Program-made: the position numbers and the translations under genes | The notes under the pieces: model-generated | Told to the model about the DNA's origin: nothing | What the model saw: the letters and a program-made list of their open reading frames with translations, nothing else | Databases searched by the model: none | Shown: piece by piece, positions 17,862 to 27,500 of the stretch | How positions within the stretch are numbered: the stretch's first letter is position 1 | Layout of the letters: each line of letters starts with the position of its first letter | Assembly: GCA_034096865.1 (NCBI GenBank) | Contig: JAWQFJ010028227.1 | Location: 110,412-137,911, forward strand | Reading direction: 5' to 3' | DNA from: Theodoxus fluviatilis | Taxonomy: Eukaryota > Mollusca > Gastropoda > Cycloneritida > Neritidae | Length of the DNA: 27,500 bases

Positions 17862-18355
17862 TTCAACAGTTTCTCCTCCAGAATATGCAGTTGTGTTTTT
17901 CTTTCCTCAGTATGTCATGTCCATAGATCTATCTGAACAAGTCATGTCAACAAGAGCTCCTGATAATCTGCCTTTACTCACAACTGCCATGACGGCCTGA
18001 GCTTGCAGGGAAAAGATTTATCTGTGTAGATGCTTTTTGTGTACACGTAAACAGGCAGACATGGGGGAAACAGGTACAAAACCAACCAAACTGAAAAGCA
18101 ACTGGACAGGCAGACAATTGCAATGCACAAACAGTCAGTTAGGCTTAACGGTAGGTAGATGCATGCTTGTGAGTGCATACACACATGCAGACACACACAC
18201 ACATACACACACACACACACACCACATACACATGCATGATGCATGCACACACATCTACAGACTACACACACATGCACGCGCACACACACACATACACTTA
18301 CACAAACACGCACATGCACACACGCGCGCGCGCGCAAACACACACATCGACTTAC
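17854..18355. other. Non-coding stretch with imperfect CA tract
   Basis: Unique sequence to about 18180, then an imperfect CA tract with CATG and CGCG breaks to about 18346, including CACGCGCGCGCGCGC at 18320-18335. If the minus-strand exon at 18356-18509 is real, this is the start of its downstream intron. No coding frame beyond repeat-derived ones. Confidence 0.6.
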
Positions 18356-18509
18356 CCTGACAGTGACACGTCCTCTGGTCCGAGTCCTGGCGTGAGCAGA
18401 CGCTGGACTCGTGCGAACGCGCGTCTGATGACATCACGCACGACGACTGATTGAGAACCTCCCCATGACAGATTGGACAAACACATGCATCATGGTAGGA
18501 GACGTATGA
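18356..18509 (-). CDS. Putative internal exon, Cys-rich, unknown gene
   Basis: On the minus strand a pyrimidine-rich CTTAATTTCAG (18510 upward) is followed by 154 bases ending CAGG, then GTAAGT, a near-consensus donor. Only one of three frames is open across the segment: it begins SYVSYHDACVCPICHGEV and continues with QSSCVMSSDARSHESS, ending RTCHCQ plus one base (51 residues, phase 0 in, phase 1 out). Closely spaced Cys and His (CVCPICH, TCHC) suggest a zinc-binding or disulphide-rich segment. I do not recognise the family. It is an orphan exon: its neighbours would lie below 18356 past the CA tract, and beyond 18512 on the minus strand. No partner exon was identified in the window. Confidence 0.42.
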
Positions 18510-18904
18510 CTGAAATTAAGGGATGCCTCATCCTAAATGAAAATGTCTTGGTTACCATGTCTCCGTTACAACATGTTGCGTAGTTCAGTCTTCGGTGAGC
18601 AGATTATCGGCGAGCTTCATCGTTATGATCGTATCTCTTATGTTCTAGGTCAAAACACAGTCGAAATTTTTCGGCTGAGAGTGAGGGATGCCAACAGCAA
18701 CTTCGTTCATTTCACTCGACATGCATCGAATGCAGTAATTCGTAGAAACATCCCCAGTCAGAGTTGTCTGAGACATTACCAGTGTCAAAAAATGTTGGAT
18801 TTTCTTTCCACGCACACAATCAAGGGAGACTATCCCCAATACCACAAACAAACCCAACTCATAAACTAGTGAGAGTGACGGTTCCTGGGGAGTTGTTATC
18901 AAAC
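18510..18904. other. Region upstream of the F-box exon
   Basis: This lies between the putative minus-strand exon and the F-box start codon, so it is the expected place for the F-box gene promoter and 5' UTR. No TATA box stands out. A plus-strand frame of 110 codons (18537-18869) is open, with ordinary residue use, but overlaps another open frame and has no recognised motif or splice context. I treat it as chance or 5' UTR. Confidence 0.35.
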
Positions 18905-19061
18905 ATGGCTGAGCCTACGTTGATTGATCTACCGCCAGAAATTATCGTTCGAATATTTTCCAACCTTAATGCAAAAGATGTACCAAACGTCTCATGCGTT
19001 TGCAAGGCATTCAGAAATGTGATGCTTGTGGATCAAATTTGGGAGAGCTGGTGCCGGGAAG
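18905..19061 (+). CDS. First-exon-like segment of an F-box protein
   Basis: The ATG at 18905 sits in a good Kozak context (AAACATGGC). Residues 6-50 form a recognisable F-box: LIDLPPEIIVRIFSNLNAKD, then VSCVCKAFRNV and QIWESWCRE. The LPPEI, V/I-F-L, C-x-x-F-R and W spacing is that of F-box domains that bind Skp1 in SCF ubiquitin ligases. After Glu52 plus one base the sequence is GGTGAAT, a plausible donor, and the frame beyond it soon loses sense and stops at 19124-19126. An exon of 157 bp ending in phase 1 is therefore proposed. The LPPELLVEIF and W-R-x-R-C-R-E pattern recalls FBXO31, but one exon is too little to name it. The upstream in-frame extension to 18764 is less likely to be used. 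The remaining exons are not visible. Confidence 0.68.
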
Positions 19062-19694
<633 letters not shown>

Positions 19695-20032
19695 TAAGCA
19701 AGCACAACACAATTATGCACAAAAAGTGCTACCTACATGATCACAGCACCTCAATGAGTTTTGTGAGAGTGTGAGGCATGTGATTCAATGAGCACATAGA
19801 GTGGAGTTGAGGATACCAACAGATTAGGTGACCTGAGGAATAAAGCAGGCTGTTACTAGTGGCAGAGGTGGTGTTGCCCTAGCTCTGTGTTCAAGTTTTG
19901 GCCTGAAGTCTTTCCAGCAGCATGATCCTTGAGGTAGGGTCAGAACCGTTAATTTGTGAAAGGCCACTCGGCCATATTACAAAGGGGGGGATTCAATTAC
20001 ATGTGTTTGTATGCAAGACAAACCAGTAAGGA
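19695..20032. other. Spacer and LINE 3' end on the minus strand
   Basis: Unique-looking sequence to about 19945. From there to 20032 it appears to be the 3' UTR of the minus-strand LINE fragment: read on the minus strand it contains GGCCGAGTGGCC (a GGCC-GAGT-GGCC stem) followed by TTTCACAAATTAAC. No other feature seen. Confidence 0.5.
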
Positions 20033-20341
20033 TTAATTCATGGTCACAGTCGGTGTAACATTGGTATCAGGGTCAGTCTTATTTGTTCTCTGTTTAAAAG
20101 CTTTGTAAATGAACCAAGCAAGCGAATGACATTTGGTGGCTGTGTACATCATGACTGGTGCAAATTTCATTCTGTACATTTCTTGGGGGCATTTAAGAAA
20201 ATGTAGGGTGAAATAATCATATTCATAACATGCAAACAAAAAGTGCTTATCATTCACCGTTTGTCCACATAATGGGCAAGATAATATGTGACCCTCTATC
20301 CCAAAATGAGTCTGTCTGATAACTTGGTCAATTTTTAGATT
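20033..20341 (-). pseudogene. 5'-truncated LINE ORF2 C-terminus
   Basis: The minus frame, open from a TAA at 20342-20344, reads IDQVIRQTHFGIEGHILS, then CPLCGQTVNDKHFLFAC (a C-x2-C-x7-H-x4-C knuckle), then HFLKCPQEMYR and SLAWFIYKAFKQR, ending at TAA 20033-20035. This is the same kind of C-terminal region as in the large LINE at 16639-17463 but from a different family member, in the opposite orientation. Nothing upstream of the knuckle region is recognisable, so it is a severe 5' truncation, which is normal for LINE insertions. It is not a host gene. Confidence 0.75.
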
Positions 20342-20438
20342 TTACTGCCATCAGATATTACAGTGAATTAGCTTCAAAATGATACCAAGATTATTATTAT
20401 GATCGCTGTTATATGAGCACTTGAACTAAGTTGAAAAA

Positions 20439-20732
20439 ATGGCAACGAAAAGTGGGGATTTTGAGGAAATGGCATTCAAACTTTGTGCATCTTTGTCACT
20501 GTTTGTGCATAGCAATCACCCTATTGTGATTAGGCTACATCCTACAAATGGAAAGAAAACCTTTCATAAGCTAATATTAGAATTCTCACTGGTGTGTGCA
20601 GCAAGGATTCCCTATGATATTGATATTCATACAAAAATAGAACGCCGATCCTCTCTCTGGAAGTGCCACGGCAGTCAATTGAAGAGGAGGGGTATAACGC
20701 AATCAGATCGATTTCTTATGCAAGGAAAATGA
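20439..20732 (+). CDS. Uncharacterised 97-codon frame
   Basis: Starts MATKSGDFEEMAFKLCASLS after a purine-rich context (AAAAATGGC, a good start context) and ends KRRGITQSDRFLMQGK. Residue use is ordinary, with a basic C-terminal third (KIERRSSLWKCHGSQLKRRG) and no recognised domain. It could be a short exon, a decayed transposon piece or chance. No splice sites clearly bound it. Confidence 0.25.
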   Translation: MATKSGDFEEMAFKLCASLSLFVHSNHPIVIRLHPTNGKKTFHKLILEFSLVCAARIPYDIDIHTKIERRSSLWKCHGSQLKRRGITQSDRFLMQGK

Positions 20733-21153
20733 CAGTACCTTTGTTTAAGTGTCAGAAACAATGATTTAGAGGTAAAGTTGGAGTCTGAAATCCTCACAGT
20801 ATATGTAGCGATGGTTCTGCTTGCTGAGTACACAGAAATCTCAACATCCACTGGATGACCCCCTTCGATGAAAATCCAGCTGTAACTCTAAGAATCAGAC
20901 CGACTCATTTAGGGATGGAAGGTCATATATATTGTCATCAGATGATCAGCGTTTGCATGACAACTGAGTTTCTTTCACTGATGACCATTCTAAATCTTTT
21001 GTAAGATGCTCTAGCAGGCATAAGCACACTCCATAGAGTTCCATATCATGGTCTGTTTTAAATGAGAAATACTTGTTTGGAGTCCAGAGGTGAAGTCCTC
21101 ATCAGTGTCAGCTGGCAGGTGGTGAGCAGGCCAGCAAGTTTAGAAAGCTGAAG
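20733..21153. other. Spacer before the 58-bp satellite
   Basis: No supported gene. On the minus strand a frame of about 50 codons (roughly 20959-21108) reads KTDHDMELYGVCLCLLEHL with ordinary composition, but without clear splice sites and with stops on both sides. It is not called. Satellite units start at the end of the stretch. Confidence 0.4.
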
Positions 21154-22536
21154 CTGACTGCTGGATGTGAGGGTTTTGCTGTGTGACAATGTGCATCAAG
21201 AAGCACTGTAGCTGACTGCTGGACGTGAGGGTTTTGCTGTGTGACGATGTGCATCAAGAACTGCTGGACGTGAGGGTTTTGCTGTGTGACGATTTGCATC
21301 AAGAAGCACTGTAGCTGACTGCTGGACGTGAGGGTTTTGCTGTGTGACGATGTGCATCAAGAACTGCTGGACGTGAGGGTTTTGCTGTGTGACGATGTGC
21401 ATCAAGAAGCACTGTAGCTGACTGCTGGACGTGAGGGTTTCGCTGTGTGACGATGTGCATCAAGAACTGCTGGACGTGAGGGTTTTGCTGTGTGACGATG
21501 TGCATCAAGAAGCACTGTAGCTGACTGCTGGACGTGAGGGTTTTGCTGTGTGACAATGTGCATCAAGAAGCACTGTAGCTGACTGCTGGACATGAGGGTT
21601 TTGCTGTGTGACGATGTGCATCAAGAAGCACTGTAGCTGACTGCTGGACGTGAGGGTTTTGCTGTGTGACAATGTGCATCAAGAACTGCTGGACATGAGG
21701 GTTTTGCTGTGTGACGATGTGCATCAAGAAGCACTGAAGCTGACTGCTGGACGTGAGGGTTTTGCTGTGTGACAATGTGCATCAAGAAGCACTGTAGCTG
21801 ACTGCTGGACATGAGGGTTTTGCTGTGTGACAATGTGCATCAAGAAGCACTGTAGCTGACTGCTGGACGTGAGGGTTTTGCTGTGTGACGGTGTGCATCA
21901 AGAAGCACTGTAGCTGACTGCTGGACGTGAGGGTTTTGCTGTGTGACGATGTGCATCAAGAAGCACTGTAGCTGACTGCTGGACGTGAGGGTTTTGCTGT
22001 GTGACGATGTGCATCAAGAAGCACTGTAGCTGACTGCTGGACGTGAGGGTTTTGCTGTGTGACGATGTGCATCAAGAAGCACTGAAGCTGACTGCTGGAT
22101 GTGAGGGTTTTGCTGTGTGACGATGTGCATCAAGAAGCACTGTAGCTGACTGCTGGACGTGAGGGTTTTGCTGTGTGACGATGTGCATCAAGAAGCACTG
22201 AAGCTCACTGCTGGATGTGAGGGTTTTGCTGTGTGACAATGTGCATCAAGAAGCACTGTAGCTGACTGCTGGACGTGAGGGTTTTGCTGTGTGACGATGT
22301 GCATCAAGAAGCACTGTAGCTGACTGCTGGATGTGAGGGTTTTGCTGTGTGACAATGTGCATCAAGAAGCACTGAAGCTCACTGCTGGACGTGAGGGTTT
22401 TGCTGTGTGACAATGTGCATCAAGAAGCACTGTAGCTGACTGCTGGACATGAGGGTTTTGCTGTGTGACAATGTGCATCAAGAACTGCTGGACTTGAGGG
22501 TTTTGCTGTGTGACAATGTGCATCAAGAAGCACTGT
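21154..22536. repeat. 58-bp satellite with 45-bp variant units
   Basis: The unit begins CTGACTGCTGGACGTGAGGG, runs through TTTTGCTGTGTGACGATGTG and ends CATCAAGAAGCACTGTAG. A shorter 45-bp unit lacks 13 bp (GCACTGTAGCTGA) and joins CAAGAA directly to CTGCTGG. I count about 20 long and 5 short units. Near 21200-21520 long and short alternate, giving a 103-bp dimer three times in a row; further on almost all units are long. Most differences are CG to CA or TG (GACGTG/GACATG/GATGTG and GACGATG/GACAATG), the pattern of decay at methylated CpG. Short minus-strand frames (about 60-85 codons) are by-products of the repeat. Confidence 0.95.
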
Positions 22537-22965
22537 CATGCATTGCATAGGGACAGCGCCCCGGGGTGCTCTGCTGAATTAAGCATTAGATTTAGAGGTA
22601 AGGCCAATAGAAAAATATAGTTGTGTTTCTGGTAACAGAGCAATAAAAAAGGGGGGGGGGGGGGGGGGGGATTGGTAGGTCTATCTGAACTTTCGTTTGT
22701 TTTTAATAGAAGAAGCTAGTTTGAACATAAATCACCATTTCCCTTTTGCTAAACAAACTGCTTTAAAAATATATTTTAACCCGAAATAATAGATTCCTAA
22801 ATGCTCATAGGGCAGGGAAGATGAGACAGCACACAATTCGTTGATTTCCATAAAATTCTACTCTCTTTTTCTTTTTTGGCATGACCAATAATAAATTTAG
22901 GGTCAGTAGAAAAAAGTAGGGTGGATCGGGTAACTATAACCACAGCTATTATTTTGATAGGCCTA
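22537..22965. other. Spacer between two satellites, with a G20 run
   Basis: AT-rich sequence without a supported gene. It holds a short fragment similar to the next satellite (22553-22574), a G20 homopolymer (22651-22670), and two related 39-bp stretches in direct orientation (22602-22640 and 22901-22940, GGYCARTAGAAAAA type) that may be edges of a small transposable element. Confidence 0.5.
22651..22670 (+). repeat. G20 homopolymer
   Basis: Twenty G in a row after AATAAAAAA. Such a run can fold as a G-quadruplex, is hard to sequence, and its length is likely unreliable. Confidence 0.9.
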
Positions 22966-23099
22966 AAGTTGGCCAGAGCGCCCTGTTGTGCTTGCCCAAT
23001 GCCAAGTTGGCCAGCCTGGGGTGCTTGCCCAATGCCAAGTTGGCCAGCCTGGGGTGCTTGCCCAATGCCAAGTTGGCCAGCCTGGGGTGCCTGCCCAAT

Positions 23100-24050
23100 G
23101 CCAAGTTGGCCAGCCTGGGGTGCTTGCCTAATGCCAAGTTGGCCACAGCGTCCTGGGGTGCTTGCCCAATGCCAAGTTGGCCAGCCTGGGGTGCTTGCCT
23201 AATGCCAAGTTGGCCAGAGTACCCTGGGGTGCCTGCCTAATGCCAAGTTGGCCAGCCTGGGGTGCTGGCCCAATGCCAAGTTGGCCACAGCGTCCTGGGG
23301 TGCTTGCCCAATGCCAAGTTGGCCAGAGTACCCTGGGGTGCTTGCCTAATGCCAAGTTCGCCAGCCTGGGGTGCTTGCCCAATGCCAAGTTGGCCAGCCT
23401 GGGGTGCTTGCCCAATGCCAAGTTGGCCAGCCTGGGGTGCTTGCCTAATGCCAAGTTGGCCAGCCTGTTGTGCTTGCCCAATGCCAAGTTGGCCAGCCTG
23501 GGGTGCTTGCCCAATGCCAAGTTGGCCAGAGTACCCTGGGGTGCTTGCCTAATGCCAAGTTGGCCAGAGTACCCTGGGGTGCTTGCCCAATGCCAAGTTG
23601 GCCAGCCTGGGGTGCCTGCCTAATGCCAAGTTGGCCAGCCTGGGGTTCTTGCCTAATGCCAAGTTGGCCACAGCGTCCTGGGGTGCTTGCCCAATGCCAA
23701 GTTGGCCAGCCTGGGGTGCTTGCCTAATGCCAAGTTGGCCAGAGTACCCTGGGGTGCCTGCCTAATGCCAAGTTGGCCAGCCTGGGGTGCTGGCCCAATG
23801 CCAAGTTGGCCACAGCGTCCTGGGGTGCTTGCCCAATGCCAAGTTGGCCAGCCTGGGGTGCTTGCCTAATGCCAAGTTGGCCAGCCTGGGGTGCTTGCCT
23901 AATGCCAAGTTGGCCAGCCTGGGGTGCTTGCCCAATGCCAAGTTGGCCAGCCTGGGGTGCTTGCCTAATGCCAAGTTGGCCAGCCTGGGGTGCTTGCCCA
24001 ATGCCAAGTTGGCCAGCCTGGGGTGCTTGCCTAATGCCAAGTTGGCCAGC
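23100..24050. repeat. Duplicated block in the 33-bp satellite, copy 1
   Basis: The order of 33- and 38-bp units and rare marks (AAGTTCGCC at 23355, CCTGTTGTGC at 23465, GGGTTCTTGCC at 23643, GCTGGCCC at 23798) recurs 2743 bp downstream. Only a few substitutions separate the copies, for example GCTGGCCC at 23268 versus GCTGACCC at 26011. The match fades left of about 23097 and right of about 24053. Confidence 0.88.
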
Positions 24051-25842
24051 CTGTTGTGCTTGCCTAATGCCAAGTTCGCCAGCCTGGGGTGCTTGCCTAA
24101 TGCCAAGTTGGCCAGCCTGGAGTGCTTGCCCAATGCCAAGTTGGCCAGCCTGGGGTGCCTGCCTAATGCCAAGTTGGCCAGCCTGGAGTGCTTGCCCAAT
24201 GCCAAGTTGGCCAGCCTGGGGTGCCTGCCTAATGCCAAGTTGGCCAGCCTGGGGTTCTTGCCTAATGCCAAGTTGGCCAGCCTGGGGTGCTTGCCTAATG
24301 CCAAGTTGGCCAGCCTGGGGTGCTTGCCCAATGCCAAGTTGGCCAGCCTGGGGTGCTTGCCCAATGCCAAGTTGGCCAGCCTGGGGTGCTTGCCCAATGC
24401 CAAGTTGGCCAGCCTGGGGTGCTTGCCCAATGCCAAGTTGGCCAGCCTGGGGTGCCTGCCTAATGCCAAGTTGGCCAGCCTGGGGTGCTTGCCTAATGCC
24501 AAGTTGGCCAGCCTGGGGTGCTTGCCCAATGCCAAGTTGGCCAGCCTGGGGTGCTTGCCCAATGCCAAGTTGGCCAGCCTGGGGTGCTTGCCCAATGCCA
24601 AGTTGGCCAGCCTGGGGTGCTTGCCTAATGCCAAGTTGGCCACAGCGCCCTGGGGTGCTTGCCCAATGCCAAGTTGGCCAGCCTGGGGTGCTTGCCCAAT
24701 GCCAAGTTGGCCAGCCTGGAGTGCTTGCCCAATGCCAAGTTGGCCAGCCTGGGGTGCTTGCCTAATGCCAAGTTGGCCAGCCTGGGGTGCTTGCCCAATT
24801 CCAAGTTGGCCAGCCTGGGGTGCTTGCCCAATGCCAAGTTGGCCAGCCTGGGGTGCTTGCCCAATGCCAAGTTGGCCAGCCTGGGGTGCTTGCCCAATGC
24901 CAAGTTGGCCAGCCTGGGGTGCTTGCCCAATGCCAAGTTGGCCAGCCTGGGGTGCCTGCCTAATGCCAAGTTGGCCAGCCTGGGGTGCTTGCCTAATGCC
25001 AAGTTGGCCAGCCTGGGGTGCCTGCCCAATGCCAAGTTGGCCAGCCTGGGGTGCTTGCCCAATGCCAAGTTGGCCAGCCTGGGGTGCTTGCCCAATGCCA
25101 AGTTGGCCAGCCTGGGGTGCTTGCCCAATGCCAAGTTGGCCAGCCTGGGGTGCTTGCCTAATGCCAAGTTGGCCAGCCTGGGGTGCTTGCCCAATGCCAA
25201 GTTGGCCAGCCTGGGGTGCCTGCCTAATGCCAAGTTGGCCAGCCTGAGGTGCTTGCCCAATGCCAAGTTGGCCAGCCTGGGGTGCTTGCCCAATGCCAAG
25301 TTGGCCAGCCTGGGGTGCTTGCCTAATGCCAAGTTGGCCAGAGTACCCTGGGGTGCTTGCCCAATGCCAAGTTGGCCAGCCTGGGGTGCTTGCCCAATTC
25401 CAAGTTGGCCAGCCTGGGGTGCTTGCCCAATGCCAAGTTGGCCAGCCTGGGGTGCTTGCCCAATGCCAAGTTGGCCAGCCTGGGGTGCTTGCCCAATGCC
25501 AAGTTGGCCAGCCTGGGGTGCTTGCCCAATGCCAAGTTGGCCAGCCTGGGGTGCCTGCCTAATGCCAAGTTGGCCAGCCTGGGGTGCTTGCCCAATGCCA
25601 AGTTGGCCAGCCTGGGGTGCCTGCCCAATGCCAAGTTGGCCAGCCTGGGGTGCTTGCCTAATGCCAAGTTGGCCAGCCTGGGGTGCTTGCCTAATGCCAA
25701 GTTGGCCAGAGTGCCCTGGGGTGCTTGCCCAATGCCAAGTTGGCCACAGCGTCCTGGGGTGCTTGCCCAATGCCAAGTTGGCCAGCCTGGGGTGCTTGCC
25801 TAATGCCAAGTTGGCCAGAGTACCCTGGGGTGCCTGCCTAAT

Positions 25843-26793
25843 GCCAAGTTGGCCAGCCTGGGGTGCTTGCCTAATGCCAAGTTGGCCACAGCGTCCTGGG
25901 GTGCTTGCCCAATGCCAAGTTGGCCAGCCTGGGGTGCTTGCCTAATGCCAAGTTGGCCAGAGTACCCTGGGGTGCCTGCCTAATGCCAAGTTGGCCAGCC
26001 TGGGGTGCTGACCCAATGCCAAGTTGGCCACAGCGTCCTGGGGTGCTTGCCCAATGCCAAGTTGGCCAGAGTACCCTGGGGTGCTTGCCTAATGCCAAGT
26101 TCGCCAGCCTGGGGTGCTTGCCCAATGCCAAGTTGGCCAGCCTGGGGTGCTTGCCCAATGCCAAGTTGGCCAGCCTGGGGTGCTTGCCTAATGCCAAGTT
26201 GGCCAGCCTGTTGTGCTTGCCCAATGCCAAGTTGGCCAGCCTGGGGTGCTTGCCCAATGCCAAGTTGGCCAGAGTACCCTGGGGTGCTTGCCTAATGCCA
26301 AGTTGGCCAGAGTACCCTGGGGTGCTTGCCCAATGCCAAGTTGGCCAGCCTGGGGTGCCTGCCTAATGCCAAGTTGGCCAGCCTGGGGTTCTTGCCCAAT
26401 GCCAAGTTGGCCACAGCGTCCTGGGGTGCTTGCCCAATGCCAAGTTGGCCAGCCTGGGGTGCTTGCCTAATGCCAAGTTGGCCAGAGTACCCTGGGGTGC
26501 CTGCCTAATGCCAAGTTGGCCAGCCTGGGGTGCTGGCCCAATGCCAAGTTGGCCACAGCGTCCTGGGGTGCTTGCCCAATGCCAAGTTGGCCAGCCTGGG
26601 GTGCTTGCCTAATGCCAAGTTGGCCAGCCTGGGGTGCTTGCCTAATGCCAAGTTGGCCAGCCTGGGGTGCTTGCCCAATGCCAAGTTGGCCAGCCTGGGG
26701 TGCTTGCCTAATGCCAAGTTGGCCAGCCTGGGGTGCTTGCCCAATGCCAAGTTGGCCAGCCTGGGGTGCTTGCCTAATGCCAAGTTGGCCAGC
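25843..26793. repeat. Duplicated block in the 33-bp satellite, copy 2
   Basis: Same series of unit types and rare marks as 23100-24050, at a constant offset of 2743 bp, with AAGTTCGCC near 26098 and CCTGTTGTGC near 26208. The intervening 24.1-25.8 kb is a more uniform run of 33-bp units. Confidence 0.88.
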
Positions 26794-27313
26794 CTGGGGT
26801 GCTTGCCTAATGCCAAGTTGGCCAGCCTGGGGTGCCTGCCTAATGCCAAGTTGGCCAGCCTGGGGTTCTTGCCTAATGCCAAGTTGGCCAGCCTGGGGTG
26901 CTTGCCCAATGCCAAGTTGGCCAGCCTGGGGTGCTTGCCCAATGCCAAGTTGGCCAGCCTGGGGTGCTTGCCCAATGCCAAGTTGGCCAGCCTGGGGTTC
27001 TTGCCTAATGCCAAGTTGGCCAGCCTGGGGTGCTTGCCCAATGCCAAGTTGGCCAGCCTGGGGTGCTTGCCCAATGCCAAGTTGGCCAGCCTGGGGTGCT
27101 TGCCCAATGCCAAGTTGGCCAGCCTGGGGTGCTTGCCTAATGCCAAGTTGGCCAGCCTGGGGTGCCTGCCCAATGCCAAGTTGGCCAGCCTGGGGTGCTT
27201 GCCTAATGCCAAGTTGGTCAGCCTGGGGTGGCTGCCTAATGCCAAGTTGGCCAGCCTGGGGTGCTTGCCCAATGCCAAGTTGGCCACAGCGCCCTGGGGT
27301 GCTTGCCTAATGC

Positions 27314-27500
27314 AACACACAGCAGGGAGCTACACTGGATTCTGGGGCTGATGCAATCACATGACTGCCAAAATTACTGCCATGCTTGAGATTGAAAACA
27401 GGCCAGTTCAACAATTCTTTTACATGTAAACTAGCAGCTCTGACTCATCTAAATAAACAGATATTTGGATTTATGATTTTTATATCTAGTATTTACTGCT
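27314..27500. other. Unique sequence after the 33-bp satellite
   Basis: AT-rich flank running to the end of the window. No gene or repeat is visible in these 187 bases. Confidence 0.5.

Larger units (their letters stand above)
22966..27313. repeat. 33-bp satellite with 38-bp variant units
   Basis: The unit is GCTTGCCCAATGCCAAGTTG followed by GCCAGCCTGGGGT, 33 bp, about 130 units. A minority of units carry a 5-bp expansion at CCAGCCTGG, either CCAGAGTACCCTGG or CCACAGCGTCCTGG, giving 38 bp and shifting the frame. CCCAATG/CCTAATG is the commonest point variant. Each unit holds GCCAA-G-TTGGC, a near-perfect 11-bp inverted repeat. The 33-bp unit is stop-free, so frames read CLPNAKLASLG, ACPMPSWPAWG or, on the minus strand, ANLALGKHPRL for hundreds of codons. 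The open frames persist on both strands, so coding is unlikely. Frame breaks coincide with 38-bp or CCTAATG units. Confidence 0.97.

Noticed and set aside
20959..21108. Minus-strand stretch KTDHDMELYGVCLCLLEHL as an exon
   Set aside because: Only about 50 codons, stops at both ends, no convincing acceptor or donor and no family recognised.
23762..25945. Open frames of 290-490 codons over the 33-bp satellite
   Set aside because: The unit is 11 codons and stop-free, so long frames follow automatically. They break wherever a 38-bp or CCTAATG unit occurs.

Overview
The window is animal nuclear DNA, most likely from a mollusc and perhaps a gastropod. It has spliced-looking exons, non-LTR retrotransposons, a hAT derivative, long CT and CA tracts, kilobase-scale satellites, and elements packed with TGACCTTGACCTTGA that resemble repeats known to me from mollusc genomes. 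The species assignment is inference. No bacterial operon, CRISPR array, rRNA or tRNA is seen.

Layout. Positions 1-7264 are one satellite of 49-bp units with an 18-bp sub-unit, higher-order blocks, and almost no stop codons in any frame. Positions 7265-9420 are mostly non-coding and hold a CAAA-type microsatellite, a 57-bp repeat (5 copies), a 42-bp repeat (3 copies) and a broken reading frame of unknown origin. Positions 9422-17853 hold a non-LTR retrotransposon lying between CT-rich microsatellites. Its ORF1 is largely readable. Its ORF2 is decayed, internally deleted and split by two younger DNA transposons: a hAT derivative (11781-12737) in the endonuclease domain, and an element flanked by TTAA (13218-16448) at the end of the reverse transcriptase. 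The TTAA element itself carries two direct copies of a smaller element rich in TCAAGGTCA, one of them internally duplicated.

Positions 17854-20732 are the part most like a host gene region. On the minus strand there is a putative Cys-rich internal exon (18356-18509). On the plus strand there is a first-exon-like F-box segment (18905-19061) followed by a splice donor and CT/CA tracts. A 5'-truncated LINE tail lies on the minus strand (20033-20341). Positions 21154-22536 are a 58-bp satellite with a 45-bp variant unit. After a spacer with a G20 run, positions 22966-27313 are a 33-bp satellite with 38-bp variant units and an internal duplication displaced by 2743 bp.

About 13 kb, nearly half the window, is tandem repeat, and about 8 kb is a transposon nest. 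The very long open frames over the satellites are by-products of stop-free repeat units and are not annotated as genes. The only likely host coding sequences are the two exons near 18.4-19.1 kb, and neither gene can be completed from this window.
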